DNA of 64,000 bases from the NCBI GenBank assembly GCA_037444575.1, contig JBBIME010000013.1, positions 62,001 to 126,000 on the forward strand, given 5' to 3'. Source of the stretch: Bacteriovorax sp037444575. Lineage in GTDB: Bacteria > Bdellovibrionota > Bacteriovoracia > Bacteriovoracales > Bacteriovoracaceae. Below, one piece after another: positions 43,497 to 51,921 of the stretch (the stretch's first letter is position 1; every line of letters starts with the position of its first letter). Made by a program: the position numbers and the translations under genes. The notes beneath the pieces were generated by a model. The model saw only the letters and a program-made list of their open reading frames with translations. It was not told the origin of the DNA and ran no database searches.

Positions 43497-45154
43497 TCTT
43501 CACTTAAACCATGTAACATACTGTTTTTATGTCTATTTTTAGACATTTCTCGAACTTTTGATAGTTCCACGAGGTTTTGCCCCGTGGAATTTGTATTTTT
43601 GTCATTAAAATTTTTTTCATTGATCGGCCGATAGTAAATATCGATACAGTCAGGTTTGAAAATTAGGCGGTCAATAACGGATCGAATAAGGGCCTTCTGT
43701 AATCGAGGAGCCGATTTATTCCAAGCCAAGTGGAGTTTTTTCAAATTTAATTCCACTGCATTTTTATAATCTTCTGGCGACGGGGTGCCTTCTAATTTAC
43801 TAGAGGCTGAATCTAGTATGTCTGAGAGCTTATTTCTTTTGTCCTTCATTTCTATTAACTGTTCAGAATAAATTTTATGAAGTTCCAAATCATCTGTTTG
43901 AATTTGGAGTTTTATAATTTTTCTAATGTCAGTATCGATTTCCAAAATGGACTTTTTTGTTTCACTTTTTTGGTCAATTAAATAGTCTCTTTCACCAGAA
44001 AGATTTTTGGCAATGGAATTTTCAATTCCTTCTAAATAACCTTCACGTTGAACAACGTGGAGTAGGTGATTAACTATAACTTCCTCAACACGATCAGCAC
44101 GAATTCTTTTCATGGAACAAGTTGATGGTTTTCCTTCAATTGGTCGATGGGCATAATAACGAACAGCTTTAATTCTTCCATGTGCGGCTGATCCTACTAG
44201 TGCTCGACCACATTCTCCACAAGTCGCAATTCCTGATACCAAGTAAACGCGAGAACTAGAATTGCTCAATCTATTCCTTTCACTCGATGAGTTTTCATTT
44301 AACATTTTTTGAACAGTAAAAAAAGTTGCTTCATCAATAATTGCAGGCCATGAAGCTTTCACGACTTGGTATTTTTCATGTGAACCCAATTCATTTTGAT
44401 TTTTAGTTTTGTTACATTTATTTACTTCTCTCATGCCAATATAACTATGATTACGTAGTAAGTTTTTTAAAGTTTGAACATTCCAGTTGAAACTATTATT
44501 GCCTTTAAATGCAATTCCTCTTTCCCTTAATTGGCTTGCAGTTTTGTAAAGGGAGCCTTCTTGAAGATACAAATCAAATATTTGTCTAACGGTAATTGCT
44601 TCAGACTCATTAATTTTAAAAGTTGATTTGTTAGTTACATCAACATCAAACCCCAAAGCCGTTGCACCACCATTTCTAAGTCCGCGTATTGCTCTTGAGT
44701 GAAAGTTTAATGAAACTCTTTCAGAAATTTGTCTCCGTTCAAATTGTGCAAGATTGATCATGTTAAATAACATCATTTCACCTGCGGCAGTGGTAGTATC
44801 AAACTGTTCTTTTAATGAAAGAAATTGTGTTTTTGTATCTTTAAAAACATCAATAAGGACACAAAAATCTCTAATACTTCTTGAAAGTCGAGATATATCT
44901 GTCACTAAAACCATATTAATTTGACCTTTTTGAAGATCTTTTAACATTTTTTGTAGTGCCGGCCTTCTTGTATCTTTAGCCGAAAGCCCTTCATCAAGAT
45001 ATGTTTCGACAACACTTCCCCAATTTGGTTGTTGCATATTTTTTATATCTACAAAACCATTAAGACGATATTTTTGGCTTTCAAGAGAACCTTCCGTCCT
45101 CATTGCTTGTTCTTCCGTTGACACTCTTATGTAAAGTCCAATCTTATACAGCAT
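43430..45154 (-). CDS. Large serine recombinase (integrase)
   Basis: 574 residues. It integrates and excises the element through a Ser-linked intermediate. The catalytic domain starts MLYKIGLYIRVSTEEQA with Ser near 12, and LVTDISRLSRS and the Arg-rich QFERRQISERV follow. A recombinase domain (about 150-260), a zinc ribbon (CGECGRAL, then Cys in STCSMKRI) and a coiled coil (about 365-440) complete it. The frame reaches 45208, but the ATG at 45154, overlapping the upstream gene by 11 bases, gives the family start. The last 22 codons are antisense to the neighbouring lipoprotein gene. Confidence 0.93.
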   Translation of the reverse strand: MLYKIGLYIRVSTEEQAMRTEGSLESQKYRLNGFVDIKNMQQPNWGSVVETYLDEGLSAKDTRRPALQKMLKDLQKGQINMVLVTDISRLSRSIRDFCVLIDVFKDTKTQFLSLKEQFDTTTAAGEMMLFNMINLAQFERRQISERVSLNFHSRAIRGLRNGGATALGFDVDVTNKSTFKINESEAITVRQIFDLYLQEGSLYKTASQLRERGIAFKGNNSFNWNVQTLKNLLRNHSYIGMREVNKCNKTKNQNELGSHEKYQVVKASWPAIIDEATFFTVQKMLNENSSSERNRLSNSSSRVYLVSGIATCGECGRALVGSAAHGRIKAVRYYAHRPIEGKPSTCSMKRIRADRVEEVIVNHLLHVVQREGYLEGIENSIAKNLSGERDYLIDQKSETKKSILEIDTDIRKIIKLQIQTDDLELHKIYSEQLIEMKDKRNKLSDILDSASSKLEGTPSPEDYKNAVELNLKKLHLAWNKSAPRLQKALIRSVIDRLIFKPDCIDIYYRPINEKNFNDKNTNSTGQNLVELSKVREMSKNRHKNSMLHGLSEDYNEKFEMSYVGKIGCPCEIKP

Positions 45155-45383
45155 GTTGTAGCTCCTCATTCTCTTTTTTCGGTCGGCCACGTTTATGAAG
45201 TGAAGCAAACATTATTGATAATATTTTTTGCGCTTCAAGTTTTGTATTGTTGGCCATATCTTCGTTATAATTTGCTTTAATTATTTTTACTTTTAGTTCT
45301 TTTAATTTCTTTTGTGTTTCAGGAGAAACATTCTTTTTTGTCAAAATAAAACTCCAAAAATTTAAAATTCTATTTAGTTTCAT
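45144..45383 (-). CDS. Small basic protein with AT-hook-like motif
   Basis: 79 residues from the ATG at 45383. It overlaps the HTH gene upstream by 14 bases and the recombinase start by 11 bases, so all three are coupled. It is Lys-rich, and the C-terminus KRGRPKKENEEL contains the RGRP core of AT-hooks, which bind A/T-rich minor groove. A recombination directionality factor or regulator of the recombinase is a reasonable guess. The longer frame to 45545 is only a shadow of the HTH gene. Confidence 0.6.
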   Translation of the reverse strand: MKLNRILNFWSFILTKKNVSPETQKKLKELKVKIIKANYNEDMANNTKLEAQKILSIMFASLHKRGRPKKENEELQHAV

Positions 45384-45594
45384 GTTGAGTAAACTCCTCA
45401 ATAAAATCCAACGCCTGTTTTTTAGGAAGTGAATCAAGATAGCGAAGAAGACGAATTGTAAGCTTACTAGGTTGACGATATTCGTTTTCAATATTGGTAT
45501 AAGCCCGATAACCAGAAAGACAAAGTATTTCTGCAAAATCGTCACGATTAAATCCTAGTTTTTCCCTAATTCGTCTTATTTCGCTAGCTTTCAT
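45370..45594 (-). CDS. Small helix-turn-helix regulator
   Basis: 74 residues. RRIREKLGFNRDDFAEILCL, then SGYRAYTNIENEYRQPS is an XRE-like HTH of the kind found in YiaG/HigA relatives (R.lRe.lgls...fA..lg.s...v...E.g...p). It should bind DNA and perhaps control the recombinase or excision. It lies upstream of, and overlaps, the AT-hook gene. Confidence 0.75.
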   Translation of the reverse strand: MKASEIRRIREKLGFNRDDFAEILCLSGYRAYTNIENEYRQPSKLTIRLLRYLDSLPKKQALDFIEEFTQHETK

Positions 45595-45618
45595 TTATTT
45601 TCCCATTAAATTATCTTC

Positions 45619-46002
45619 TTAATCCAAGACATCATTGATGCCTTCCCCTGTCAAGGTAGTTTTACTTTTTTTCTTGACCGACACATCGAGTCCTATTTGT
45701 TTTTGAAGTAAGTGTTTAAATTCTGTTGGCACTTTTCCTGTTTCTTTTGCCTTCTTTAAAATGGATTCTAATACTGCAACTTCGTCATAATGATCTGCTC
45801 GTATATCACGTATCAAAGAATCATCAATATGTTCTTTAAAATGTTTTAAAATCCAATTGGCCATTTGGGTTTTATTAACCTTACCACCCATAAATCCTTC
45901 ATTAACTCGTTCAATAATTTCTAATAATGCTTTCTCGCTTTGACGGGAAATCGTCATTCTTAGAATTTCATCTTTATCCAAATTTACTTCATCATTATTC
46001 AT
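45619..46002 (-). CDS. Hypothetical protein of the conjugative element, possible DNA-binding helper
   Basis: 127 residues with AAGGA before the ATG. The N-terminus LRMTISRQSEKALLEIIERV resembles the strand-helix start of ribbon-helix-helix proteins, and the C-terminus is Lys-rich (VSVKKKSKTTLTG). It overlaps the preceding lipoprotein gene by 8 bases. Such proteins often assist relaxase or partition in conjugative elements, but I cannot assign a family. Confidence 0.5.
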   Translation of the reverse strand: MNNDEVNLDKDEILRMTISRQSEKALLEIIERVNEGFMGGKVNKTQMANWILKHFKEHIDDSLIRDIRADHYDEVAVLESILKKAKETGKVPTEFKHLLQKQIGLDVSVKKKSKTTLTGEGINDVLD

Positions 46003-46336
46003 TTTTACTTTCCTTCTGTAGAGGTTTTACAGGATATGAAAAACCAGATACTCCATATTTTTCTAAATTAAATAGTGTTTCTTTTCTAGTTTCAGCATCT
46101 CGATTTTCTAGTTCATTATGTCCAAAATATCCAATCAATCCTCCGATTGCTCCCATAAATAAAGCAGAGGTAAAAACAACCTGACTAGAATTTGATTTGT
46201 TTACTAGTAAACCATTTGCAGTTCCAATGCTAATTCCTGTTCCTACTCCTAATAAAGTTGACTTGGAAATTGTTGAACAGCTACTACAAATAAACATCAT
46301 AATCCAAAGTACACTTACAAATTTGTATCTATTTAT
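45995..46336 (-). CDS. Small glycine-zipper lipoprotein, probably starting at ATA
   Basis: From the ATG at 46300 the product begins MMFICSSC, too short and uncharged for a lipoprotein signal. Extending the frame upstream gives NRYKFVSVLWIMMFICSSC, a proper basic N-region, hydrophobic core and lipobox. The codon there is ATA at 46334-46336, and AAGGAG lies exactly 6 bases before it. A non-canonical start is therefore likely (113 residues). The body has a Gly-rich helix pair (LLGVGTGISIGTANGLL; ALFMGAIGGLIGYFG) typical of glycine-zipper outer-membrane lipoproteins. Role in the mating apparatus unknown. Confidence 0.55.
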   Translation of the reverse strand: MNRYKFVSVLWIMMFICSSCSTISKSTLLGVGTGISIGTANGLLVNKSNSSQVVFTSALFMGAIGGLIGYFGHNELENRDAETRKETLFNLEKYGVSGFSYPVKPLQKESKNE

Positions 46337-46431
46337 ATAAAACTCCTTGATAAAAAATTATCTTGTCATTATTTGTGACTGGGGCAAAAAAAGCACTTTT
46401 AAAACTCCTCAAATCAATCATTTAAATTCAC

Positions 46432-46470
46432 TTTGCCTACGAGTTAAATCGTAGTTTCCTCGTAGGCAAA
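46432..46470. repeat. 12-bp perfect inverted repeat after the replication-relaxation gene, candidate oriT
   Basis: TTTGCCTACGAG (46432-46443) and CTCGTAGGCAAA (46459-46470) flank a 15-base loop, 8 bases from the stop of the replication-relaxation-type gene. Neither side has the T-run of a terminator. Perfect repeats beside a DNA-processing gene are typical of transfer origins; an mRNA hairpin separating two parts of the operon is the alternative. Confidence 0.45.
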
Positions 46471-46478
46471 AATTCGAT

Positions 46479-47228
46479 TTATTCTAGTCCAAAAACTTCA
46501 TCATTACGGTTAATAAAAGGAATTTCACCACTCATTTTTATTACAGCATCAATTGAGCAAGTAAACACTTTTGAAATACTACTTTTACCAACAATAGAAT
46601 CAATTTCTCTAATTAACTTTTCCATTTTGTTATTTTTGCAAATATACAAAACCGCCGTAATATTTGAGGAATAATAATATTCAGAAATTTTTTTTATATA
46701 ACGTGATTGTTCTTTTACATTCATTTCATATTCAAGTGCCACATAAACAATCTTTTTAGGCATATTTAGTGCTAACACAGCGTCTGAATTAATTCTTGAA
46801 TATGGCCCAATTTTTTCATGTTCAATAAAATACTGACAACAATGCAACATACTTTCTGAAATATACTCTGACAGCATATTTGTATTTTCTAACCGCTCTC
46901 GAATATAAGCTAAGCCAATGTCGTGAATTGCAGAATCACTTTTAAAGTCCGACGCCGTTATTGGATATTTATAGCTATCACCAATTAATGAAAGACACTT
47001 ATCCGTAATCCCATAAGCAATTTTTCTTCTTCCATTAAATGTTGCACTTATATCAATTACGTACCCTGCCTTTTTTAATTTGATTAAACGAGTGTTAGCA
47101 GTTGCACCAACACCTCCTTTAAAAAAGCGCTTTGCCAATTGTTGATAAGCAACAACTCGTTGTTCAAATATAAAATGAAGAAGCTGAAGATCACGCTCGG
47201 TTATTACAACCCTAAATCTATTATTAAT
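46479..47228 (-). CDS. Replication-relaxation-type winged-helix protein, probably starting at ATT
   Basis: With the annotated-type start (TTG at 47138) the protein lacks the first part of its winged helix. The same frame upstream encodes VVITERDLQLLHFIFEQRVV, then AYQQLAKRFF, the expected beginning of the replication-relaxation family. The frame is closed by the stop of the FtsK-like gene at 47232-47234, and only ATT at 47226-47228 remains, with AAGAAGG 6 bases before it. So an ATT start (249 residues) is likely. Family members are linked to plasmid replication and DNA relaxation and often sit beside FtsK-type transfer ATPases, as here. A Cys pair (CC at 128-129 from the ATT) is present. No catalytic Tyr motif is evident. 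Confidence 0.65.
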   Translation of the reverse strand: MNNRFRVVITERDLQLLHFIFEQRVVAYQQLAKRFFKGGVGATANTRLIKLKKAGYVIDISATFNGRRKIAYGITDKCLSLIGDSYKYPITASDFKSDSAIHDIGLAYIRERLENTNMLSEYISESMLHCCQYFIEHEKIGPYSRINSDAVLALNMPKKIVYVALEYEMNVKEQSRYIKKISEYYYSSNITAVLYICKNNKMEKLIREIDSIVGKSSISKVFTCSIDAVIKMSGEIPFINRNDEVFGLE

Positions 47229-47231
47229 CTT

Positions 47232-48719
47232 TCACCTTCTTCTTTGTTTTAGATTTGATTTAAATTCCGTCTGATCTTCGTTATCAATGCTATTAACTTC
47301 AACCATTGATTGAAAATTTTTCATCCCTTCAGTATGCAATCTCTCTGAAAGTTCCTTGCACTCTTCATCAAGTTCTACTTCTGATAAAAATGGAGTTTGA
47401 ACTTCAATGTATTTATTTCCTCCGGCCCAGATGCCTCTACCTTTTACATCTGGTAATGAGTAGGCCTTTGCATTACCTAAGGCGACATTTGAACCTGCAT
47501 GGGTGGACATTTTAAATATCATTCTCCCTGTTAAATTTTCTAATGTTTTTGTATCTAATGATTCTTTAAGTGGTTTTTGAGTTGCAATTACTAAATGAAT
47601 TCCTGCGGCCCTGGCCAGTTTTGCAAGTTCATCTGTAAGCTCTCTTGCCTTTGCTACTTGCACAGCTTTCTCCTTATTGCCAGTAGTTTTTCCGTACAAA
47701 ACTGAAGCTTCATCAATCCCAATTACAATTAAATCTTTTTTATGAGTTTTAGGATCGATTTTTTTAATTCCGTTTTGTTCCATGAAGGCAAATCGTCTTT
47801 GCATTTCTTCATGTAATGACTGAAGCAGTTTAACTGCTTCAAGCTCATCTTTAGCAACTCTGACATTTGGTAGCTGTGCAAATTCTTTAACTTCAATACC
47901 TCGTTTTAAATCGAGCAAATATACTTGAAGATATTGAGAGTTTTTTAATAGGGACATAAAAACTTGCCTAAAAAATGCACTTTTCCCACCGCCAGTACTC
48001 CCTGCGATTAGTAAATGTGGTAACTCTCTAATGTCGGCCTTAATAATTCCATTTGCTGTTTCTCCAACTAAAAAACTGTAGGGGGCATTGATTGACGACT
48101 CAATTTCATTAAAATTAACTAATTTCCTAAGCTCTTTTTTACACATTAAAATCTCAATCATCTTCCGATCAAATGAAATTGAAATATTTTCAATAATTCT
48201 TTCAAAAGCCGATTCAATATCTTTGCTTTTAGCTTCAACACGATCGATGCCAATACCTTTTGCTATTAGTAAAACTTTTGTTCTATTGTCATCAATTGTA
48301 ATTTCAGAAATAATTTTTGCTTTGACACCATTTGAATTTACCAATCCAATTGTATCTAAGTCCTTTTGAAGTTTTTTAATACGAGCATAAGGTTTAAATC
48401 CAAGCACAAAACATATAGTGAAGACCGTTAGTAAAAACAAAAATATAAAATGCCACTCTGGAGATATTAATCGCAAGTGATTAACCAATTTTAAAGTTAT
48501 AAAATTGGGAAAAAACATATTTAACCATTTCAAATGGGTATAATCACTATAGCTAATAACAAATAAATAAATGCTTATCACTGGAAACAGGATAATAAAT
48601 TCTTCTGATTTAAATTTAATTTTTCTTAGACCCATAAGGGATATTTCAACTAAAATTAAAAAGAAAGTCGCAATAGCATCGAAAAATTTCCCATCATTTT
48701 TATTATCTTTCACTTGCAC
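47232..48719 (-). CDS. FtsK/SpoIIIE-type DNA translocase, putative coupling ATPase
   Basis: 495 residues. Three or four N-terminal membrane helices (about 14-115) precede a motor domain with Walker A LLIAGSTGGGKSAFFRQ near 240, YLLDLKRGIEV, Walker B DLIVIGIDEASVLYG near 335 and VIATQKPLKESLD. This is the FtsK/TcpA/TraB type rather than VirD4. In Gram-positive elements such pumps feed DNA to the mating channel. Here it follows a VirB10-like gene in a Gram-negative apparatus and replaces VirD4. The GTG start overlaps the VirB10-like gene by 17 bases. No gamma DNA-reading domain is evident. Confidence 0.88.
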   Translation of the reverse strand: MQVKDNKNDGKFFDAIATFFLILVEISLMGLRKIKFKSEEFIILFPVISIYLFVISYSDYTHLKWLNMFFPNFITLKLVNHLRLISPEWHFIFLFLLTVFTICFVLGFKPYARIKKLQKDLDTIGLVNSNGVKAKIISEITIDDNRTKVLLIAKGIGIDRVEAKSKDIESAFERIIENISISFDRKMIEILMCKKELRKLVNFNEIESSINAPYSFLVGETANGIIKADIRELPHLLIAGSTGGGKSAFFRQVFMSLLKNSQYLQVYLLDLKRGIEVKEFAQLPNVRVAKDELEAVKLLQSLHEEMQRRFAFMEQNGIKKIDPKTHKKDLIVIGIDEASVLYGKTTGNKEKAVQVAKARELTDELAKLARAAGIHLVIATQKPLKESLDTKTLENLTGRMIFKMSTHAGSNVALGNAKAYSLPDVKGRGIWAGGNKYIEVQTPFLSEVELDEECKELSERLHTEGMKNFQSMVEVNSIDNEDQTEFKSNLKQRRR

Positions 48720-49638
48720 CTACACTTGCGATTAGTGAAACAATTAGATCAGTTCCAGAATCTATAGTTACATATTTGGGTGTTTGGGCCAGCTCTGCAA
48801 TTTGATTATTGGCTTCATTCTCAGTAATTTTTGCAATCCCATTATAGATGCCGTTCTTAATTGTTGGTTTAGGAGTTGGATTGTAAGATTGACCTAATTC
48901 TTGTTTTTCAATCATCACTTCCGAAATACCTCCAACCATCGACAGTCCTAAAACTGATGCCATCTGATTTCCTTTGTTTCCGTGGTAGTCACCTGACACG
49001 CCAACAGTATAATCTTTTGAACTCAATGCTTCGGCTTGAATAGCTACTTCTTGCCCTTCAGGTAATACAGCTTTATTAAAAGTAATAAAAACACGATCGC
49101 CTGATCCTGTGTAATTAAATTGTCCCATTAAAATTGTCTCAGGTGGAAGTCCGCCATTTTCTGATTTATGGCCAGCCCCATAAGGTAGAATTACGCTAAC
49201 TCTTTGAGGTGATCTTGTATCAATGCTTGTTAAAAGTTTTCCAATAAAATTTGCTCCTGATGGAAGTTTCTGAATAGGGTCACTTGAAGTAAATACTTGC
49301 TTTCCTCTATATCGAATCGGTTGATAATGGTTAATGCTCACGACTTTTTTTGTCGGCGAACTATACTCTTTAATGCCTCCAATCTTACTTTGCATATTTT
49401 CAGATTTTACCGGCATAGATATAATTTCGTTTTTATCTTTCACTAATGGCTTGTCACTTCTAACGACTCTGCCTTTAGGGAGATCGGGGTTAAAAAAGAA
49501 TGGTATTATCTTAATTGAAGTTGCAATTACAAAGGTAATTACTACTAGAATTAAAATTCTTTTTTTATTTAAAACGGCTTTGCCTCCCTCCTTTTGTAAA
49601 ATGAGTTCTTCAAGTCTTGTTTTTATTTTTGCTATCAT
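48703..49638 (-). CDS. VirB10/TrbI/TraB-like core-complex protein
   Basis: 311 residues. An N-terminal cytoplasmic segment, one helix (ILILVVITFVIATSIKII) and a periplasmic region lead to a beta-barrel C-terminal domain with KLPSGANFIGKLLTSIDT near 130, SVILPYG, then GQFNYTGSGDRVFITFNKAV and VTIDSGTDLIVSL near the end. These fit the VirB10/TraB family. It spans both membranes in the core complex. No Pro-rich linker is seen and it is shorter than most relatives. It overlaps the VirB9-like gene by 4 bases. Confidence 0.8.
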   Translation of the reverse strand: MIAKIKTRLEELILQKEGGKAVLNKKRILILVVITFVIATSIKIIPFFFNPDLPKGRVVRSDKPLVKDKNEIISMPVKSENMQSKIGGIKEYSSPTKKVVSINHYQPIRYRGKQVFTSSDPIQKLPSGANFIGKLLTSIDTRSPQRVSVILPYGAGHKSENGGLPPETILMGQFNYTGSGDRVFITFNKAVLPEGQEVAIQAEALSSKDYTVGVSGDYHGNKGNQMASVLGLSMVGGISEVMIEKQELGQSYNPTPKPTIKNGIYNGIAKITENEANNQIAELAQTPKYVTIDSGTDLIVSLIASVGASER

Positions 49639-50393
49639 AAAAATTTCCTTGAAATAATTTGTTTAACATTGAAGCTCTTAAACTTAGCTTCAACAGATAA
49701 ATCAGCTTTCCTCGTAATTGATATCAATACTCGCATTTTTGTTGTCTCCCCATGAATTAATACTATTTTCTGTAATACAAAGTCCTGAGGTGTAATTTTA
49801 GTTTTATCGCGAGTTAACATGATTTCAAAACTAGAAAGATTGATACTGAATTTAGAAATATTTTCAATCTTAAAATCGAGTAGATATAAATCGCCATTTT
49901 GAAGTTTAGAAATTTTGTTCAAAATAATTGTCAATTCATTTCCAACGGCAAGAGATTGTTTGGGAGTTGAGATTTCTTTAAATGACGATGTAGCTTCCAA
50001 TGATTTTAATTGTGAATTTACCTCGTTTTCTTTAAGATCAACTTGAACGAGATCATCATAGCTTGAACTTTGATTAGTTTTTAGTGAAAAACCATATACA
50101 TTCTTTACCCCATAAACAAACAAGTTTGTCGTCACGGTTCCTAACGGTTGAATAGCAAGGTCATTATCAATAAACTCAACAGAGTAATAATTTGAGTTTC
50201 CTAGCACCATCTTTTTAGGTTTTTCAATAAATCTTAAAATTGTTGATTGCCCCATTCGCAAATTAATTGGAATAATTGTCGCACTATCGGTATAGACAGT
50301 GCGAACGTTTCCAGCAAATGTTACTTGAATAAATAAAATCCACAAAAATAAGATGGCCCCTAATAATCTCATCAAAATATTACTTCCCCTCAT
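49635..50393 (-). CDS. VirB9/TraK-like core-complex protein
   Basis: 252 residues. A signal peptide ends TFAG. The N-terminal domain reads VYTDSATIIPINLRMGQSTI, LRFIEKPKKMVLGN, FVYGVKNVYGFSL, which is the VirB9/TraK/secretin-N-like pattern for a periplasmic core subunit. The C-terminal part is beta-rich. The first ATG (50393) lies inside the VirB8-like gene; the ATG at 50372 is an alternative start. It should assemble with the VirB10-like protein and a VirB7-type lipoprotein in the outer membrane. Confidence 0.75.
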   Translation of the reverse strand: MRGSNILMRLLGAILFLWILFIQVTFAGNVRTVYTDSATIIPINLRMGQSTILRFIEKPKKMVLGNSNYYSVEFIDNDLAIQPLGTVTTNLFVYGVKNVYGFSLKTNQSSSYDDLVQVDLKENEVNSQLKSLEATSSFKEISTPKQSLAVGNELTIILNKISKLQNGDLYLLDFKIENISKFSINLSSFEIMLTRDKTKITPQDFVLQKIVLIHGETTKMRVLISITRKADLSVEAKFKSFNVKQIISRKFL

Positions 50394-50952
50394 GAATGGT
50401 AATATTATTTACATAAAGGCCCATTGGATTCCATTCAGTTTGGGTTCCCTTAACAATTTGAAGAGATAATTGTGTCGGTACAACCAACGGGATATTATCT
50501 ACTCTTAAAACAACATCATATATGGCTACAATTGAGTCTTTATTTATCTGTACTGAAATGCCTGAAACATTTTGTTGAATTTTCTTTCCAAGAAATTCTT
50601 TTTCCTTTCTATTTTTTAAATTTGAACTTAGGTATTCTTTTAGTCCCTCAGTAAGAAAAGGCTCCATGTTTTTAACAACGGCTTCCGGTTTAAAATCATC
50701 CCAATTGCTATACAAAACAATAAATTTTTCAACAAAATTTTTGATATTATTTTCACTAAGTTCAATATCTTTTTGTGTCCCTTGATAGAAAGTGGAATGA
50801 TCTCCACTTTCTATTACGACGATAGGTTTCTTATAAGACAGCTTTAAACAAAGTATTCCCAACATAAGACACAGTAACGTAACTGCGATTCCAATACTTT
50901 TATAAATATACAGTAAACGATTAAGTGCAAATAATTGATTATTTGATTCCAA
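50380..50952 (-). CDS. VirB8/TraE-like inner-membrane protein
   Basis: 190 residues starting at TTG 50952 with GGAG 6 bases upstream. One N-terminal helix (YKSIGIAVTLLCLMLGILCL) is followed by a periplasmic NTF2-like domain. This topology, length and the position between VirB6-like and VirB9-like genes match TraE/VirB8, which nucleates the apparatus. Direct sequence motifs are weak, so the call leans on context. Confidence 0.7.
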   Translation of the reverse strand: MESNNQLFALNRLLYIYKSIGIAVTLLCLMLGILCLKLSYKKPIVVIESGDHSTFYQGTQKDIELSENNIKNFVEKFIVLYSNWDDFKPEAVVKNMEPFLTEGLKEYLSSNLKNRKEKEFLGKKIQQNVSGISVQINKDSIVAIYDVVLRVDNIPLVVPTQLSLQIVKGTQTEWNPMGLYVNNITIHEGK

Positions 50953-50964
50953 AATATTCTCCTT

Positions 50965-51921
50965 TTAAGGTTGTAATTTTTTAATTTTCTTTGCCTCTTC
51001 TGGAAGTCCAATTTCTGAATAAGCATTAGTAAATTGATTTATTCTCGGTCGAATTCTGTTGGCCATTATTGTTGCCCGTCCTGTAATTGGATTTGTCAAC
51101 GGCTTTGATGCAGTGTCAATAAATCCGAGCGCATTTGATCCGACTTTTGTACCCATTGATTTTGTGGCCATTGACAAAGACTTGGTGGCCATAAGGCCCG
51201 GAGCCGCGGCCAGTGCTGAAGATGCCGATTGCAAACCATCTCCAATTAATGATTTTGTAAACAATGGGATTAATAACATTGAAACACCAATAAGTAAGTT
51301 CATCACCATAGACAAGAATACATTATCAATTCCTGCTTCTTTAGGAGTAATGGCCAGCTTTAAAAGAAGTGAACCTAAAAGTGTCCATAATATTTTCCAT
51401 GTAGCAACACTTACAAATCCACGATACAAATTTCCTGTCACTCCCTCTGTCGTAGGAGATACATAACAAAGAATCATAAGAGGAGCACAAATATATAAAA
51501 TTGCCCAAACAAAATTCATTAGTGTAATTGATGCAAAAAAACCAATATAGGCAATAAGATAAGCACCAATAGAGAAAAAGTACACAACGTGTCCTCGTAC
51601 ATCAAAAAGTCCATCTGATTCGTTTTGTGAATTTGGGCCTAAATGCTTAATCGTATCCCAAAGGTTTTGAGTTTGATCAATTCTTTCAGTGATACCATCA
51701 CTTAACATGGCAATGGTATTTACTACAAAACTAATAGAGATCAAAAGTATTATTGAAATAACTGTGCGTCTTATAATTTCATTGGCGTTTGGTGATTGGC
51801 CTTGCCCTTTCAACATTTCAAGAACTAAAAGAAAAGCAACCAAAGCCGGTAATAATAGCCAGTAAACTTGCACCATTTGAGCGTGGACAATTTTTGCATG
51901 TATAAATAATTGTTCAAACAT
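50965..51921 (-). CDS. VirB6/TrbL-like polytopic membrane protein
   Basis: 318 residues with about six hydrophobic helices between residues 15 and 235. They include the central pair FVWAILYICAPLMILCYVSP and ATWKILWTLLGSLLLKLA, typical of TrbL/VirB6. The last 80 residues are Ser/Ala-rich and soluble. It forms the inner-membrane channel. It begins on the last base of the VirB5-like stop (TAATG). Confidence 0.82.
   Translation of the reverse strand: MFEQLFIHAKIVHAQMVQVYWLLLPALVAFLLVLEMLKGQGQSPNANEIIRRTVISIILLISISFVVNTIAMLSDGITERIDQTQNLWDTIKHLGPNSQNESDGLFDVRGHVVYFFSIGAYLIAYIGFFASITLMNFVWAILYICAPLMILCYVSPTTEGVTGNLYRGFVSVATWKILWTLLGSLLLKLAITPKEAGIDNVFLSMVMNLLIGVSMLLIPLFTKSLIGDGLQSASSALAAAPGLMATKSLSMATKSMGTKVGSNALGFIDTASKPLTNPITGRATIMANRIRPRINQFTNAYSEIGLPEEAKKIKKLQP

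Noticed and set aside
45144..45545. Long version of the AT-hook frame (133 residues)
   Set aside because: The part above 45383 is the shadow of the HTH gene in another frame; the ATG at 45383 overlaps the HTH stop and fits the operon pattern.
51059..51466. Plus-strand frame across the VirB6-like gene
   Set aside because: A shadow of the VirB6-like gene; no start signal and the helix pattern belongs to the minus strand.
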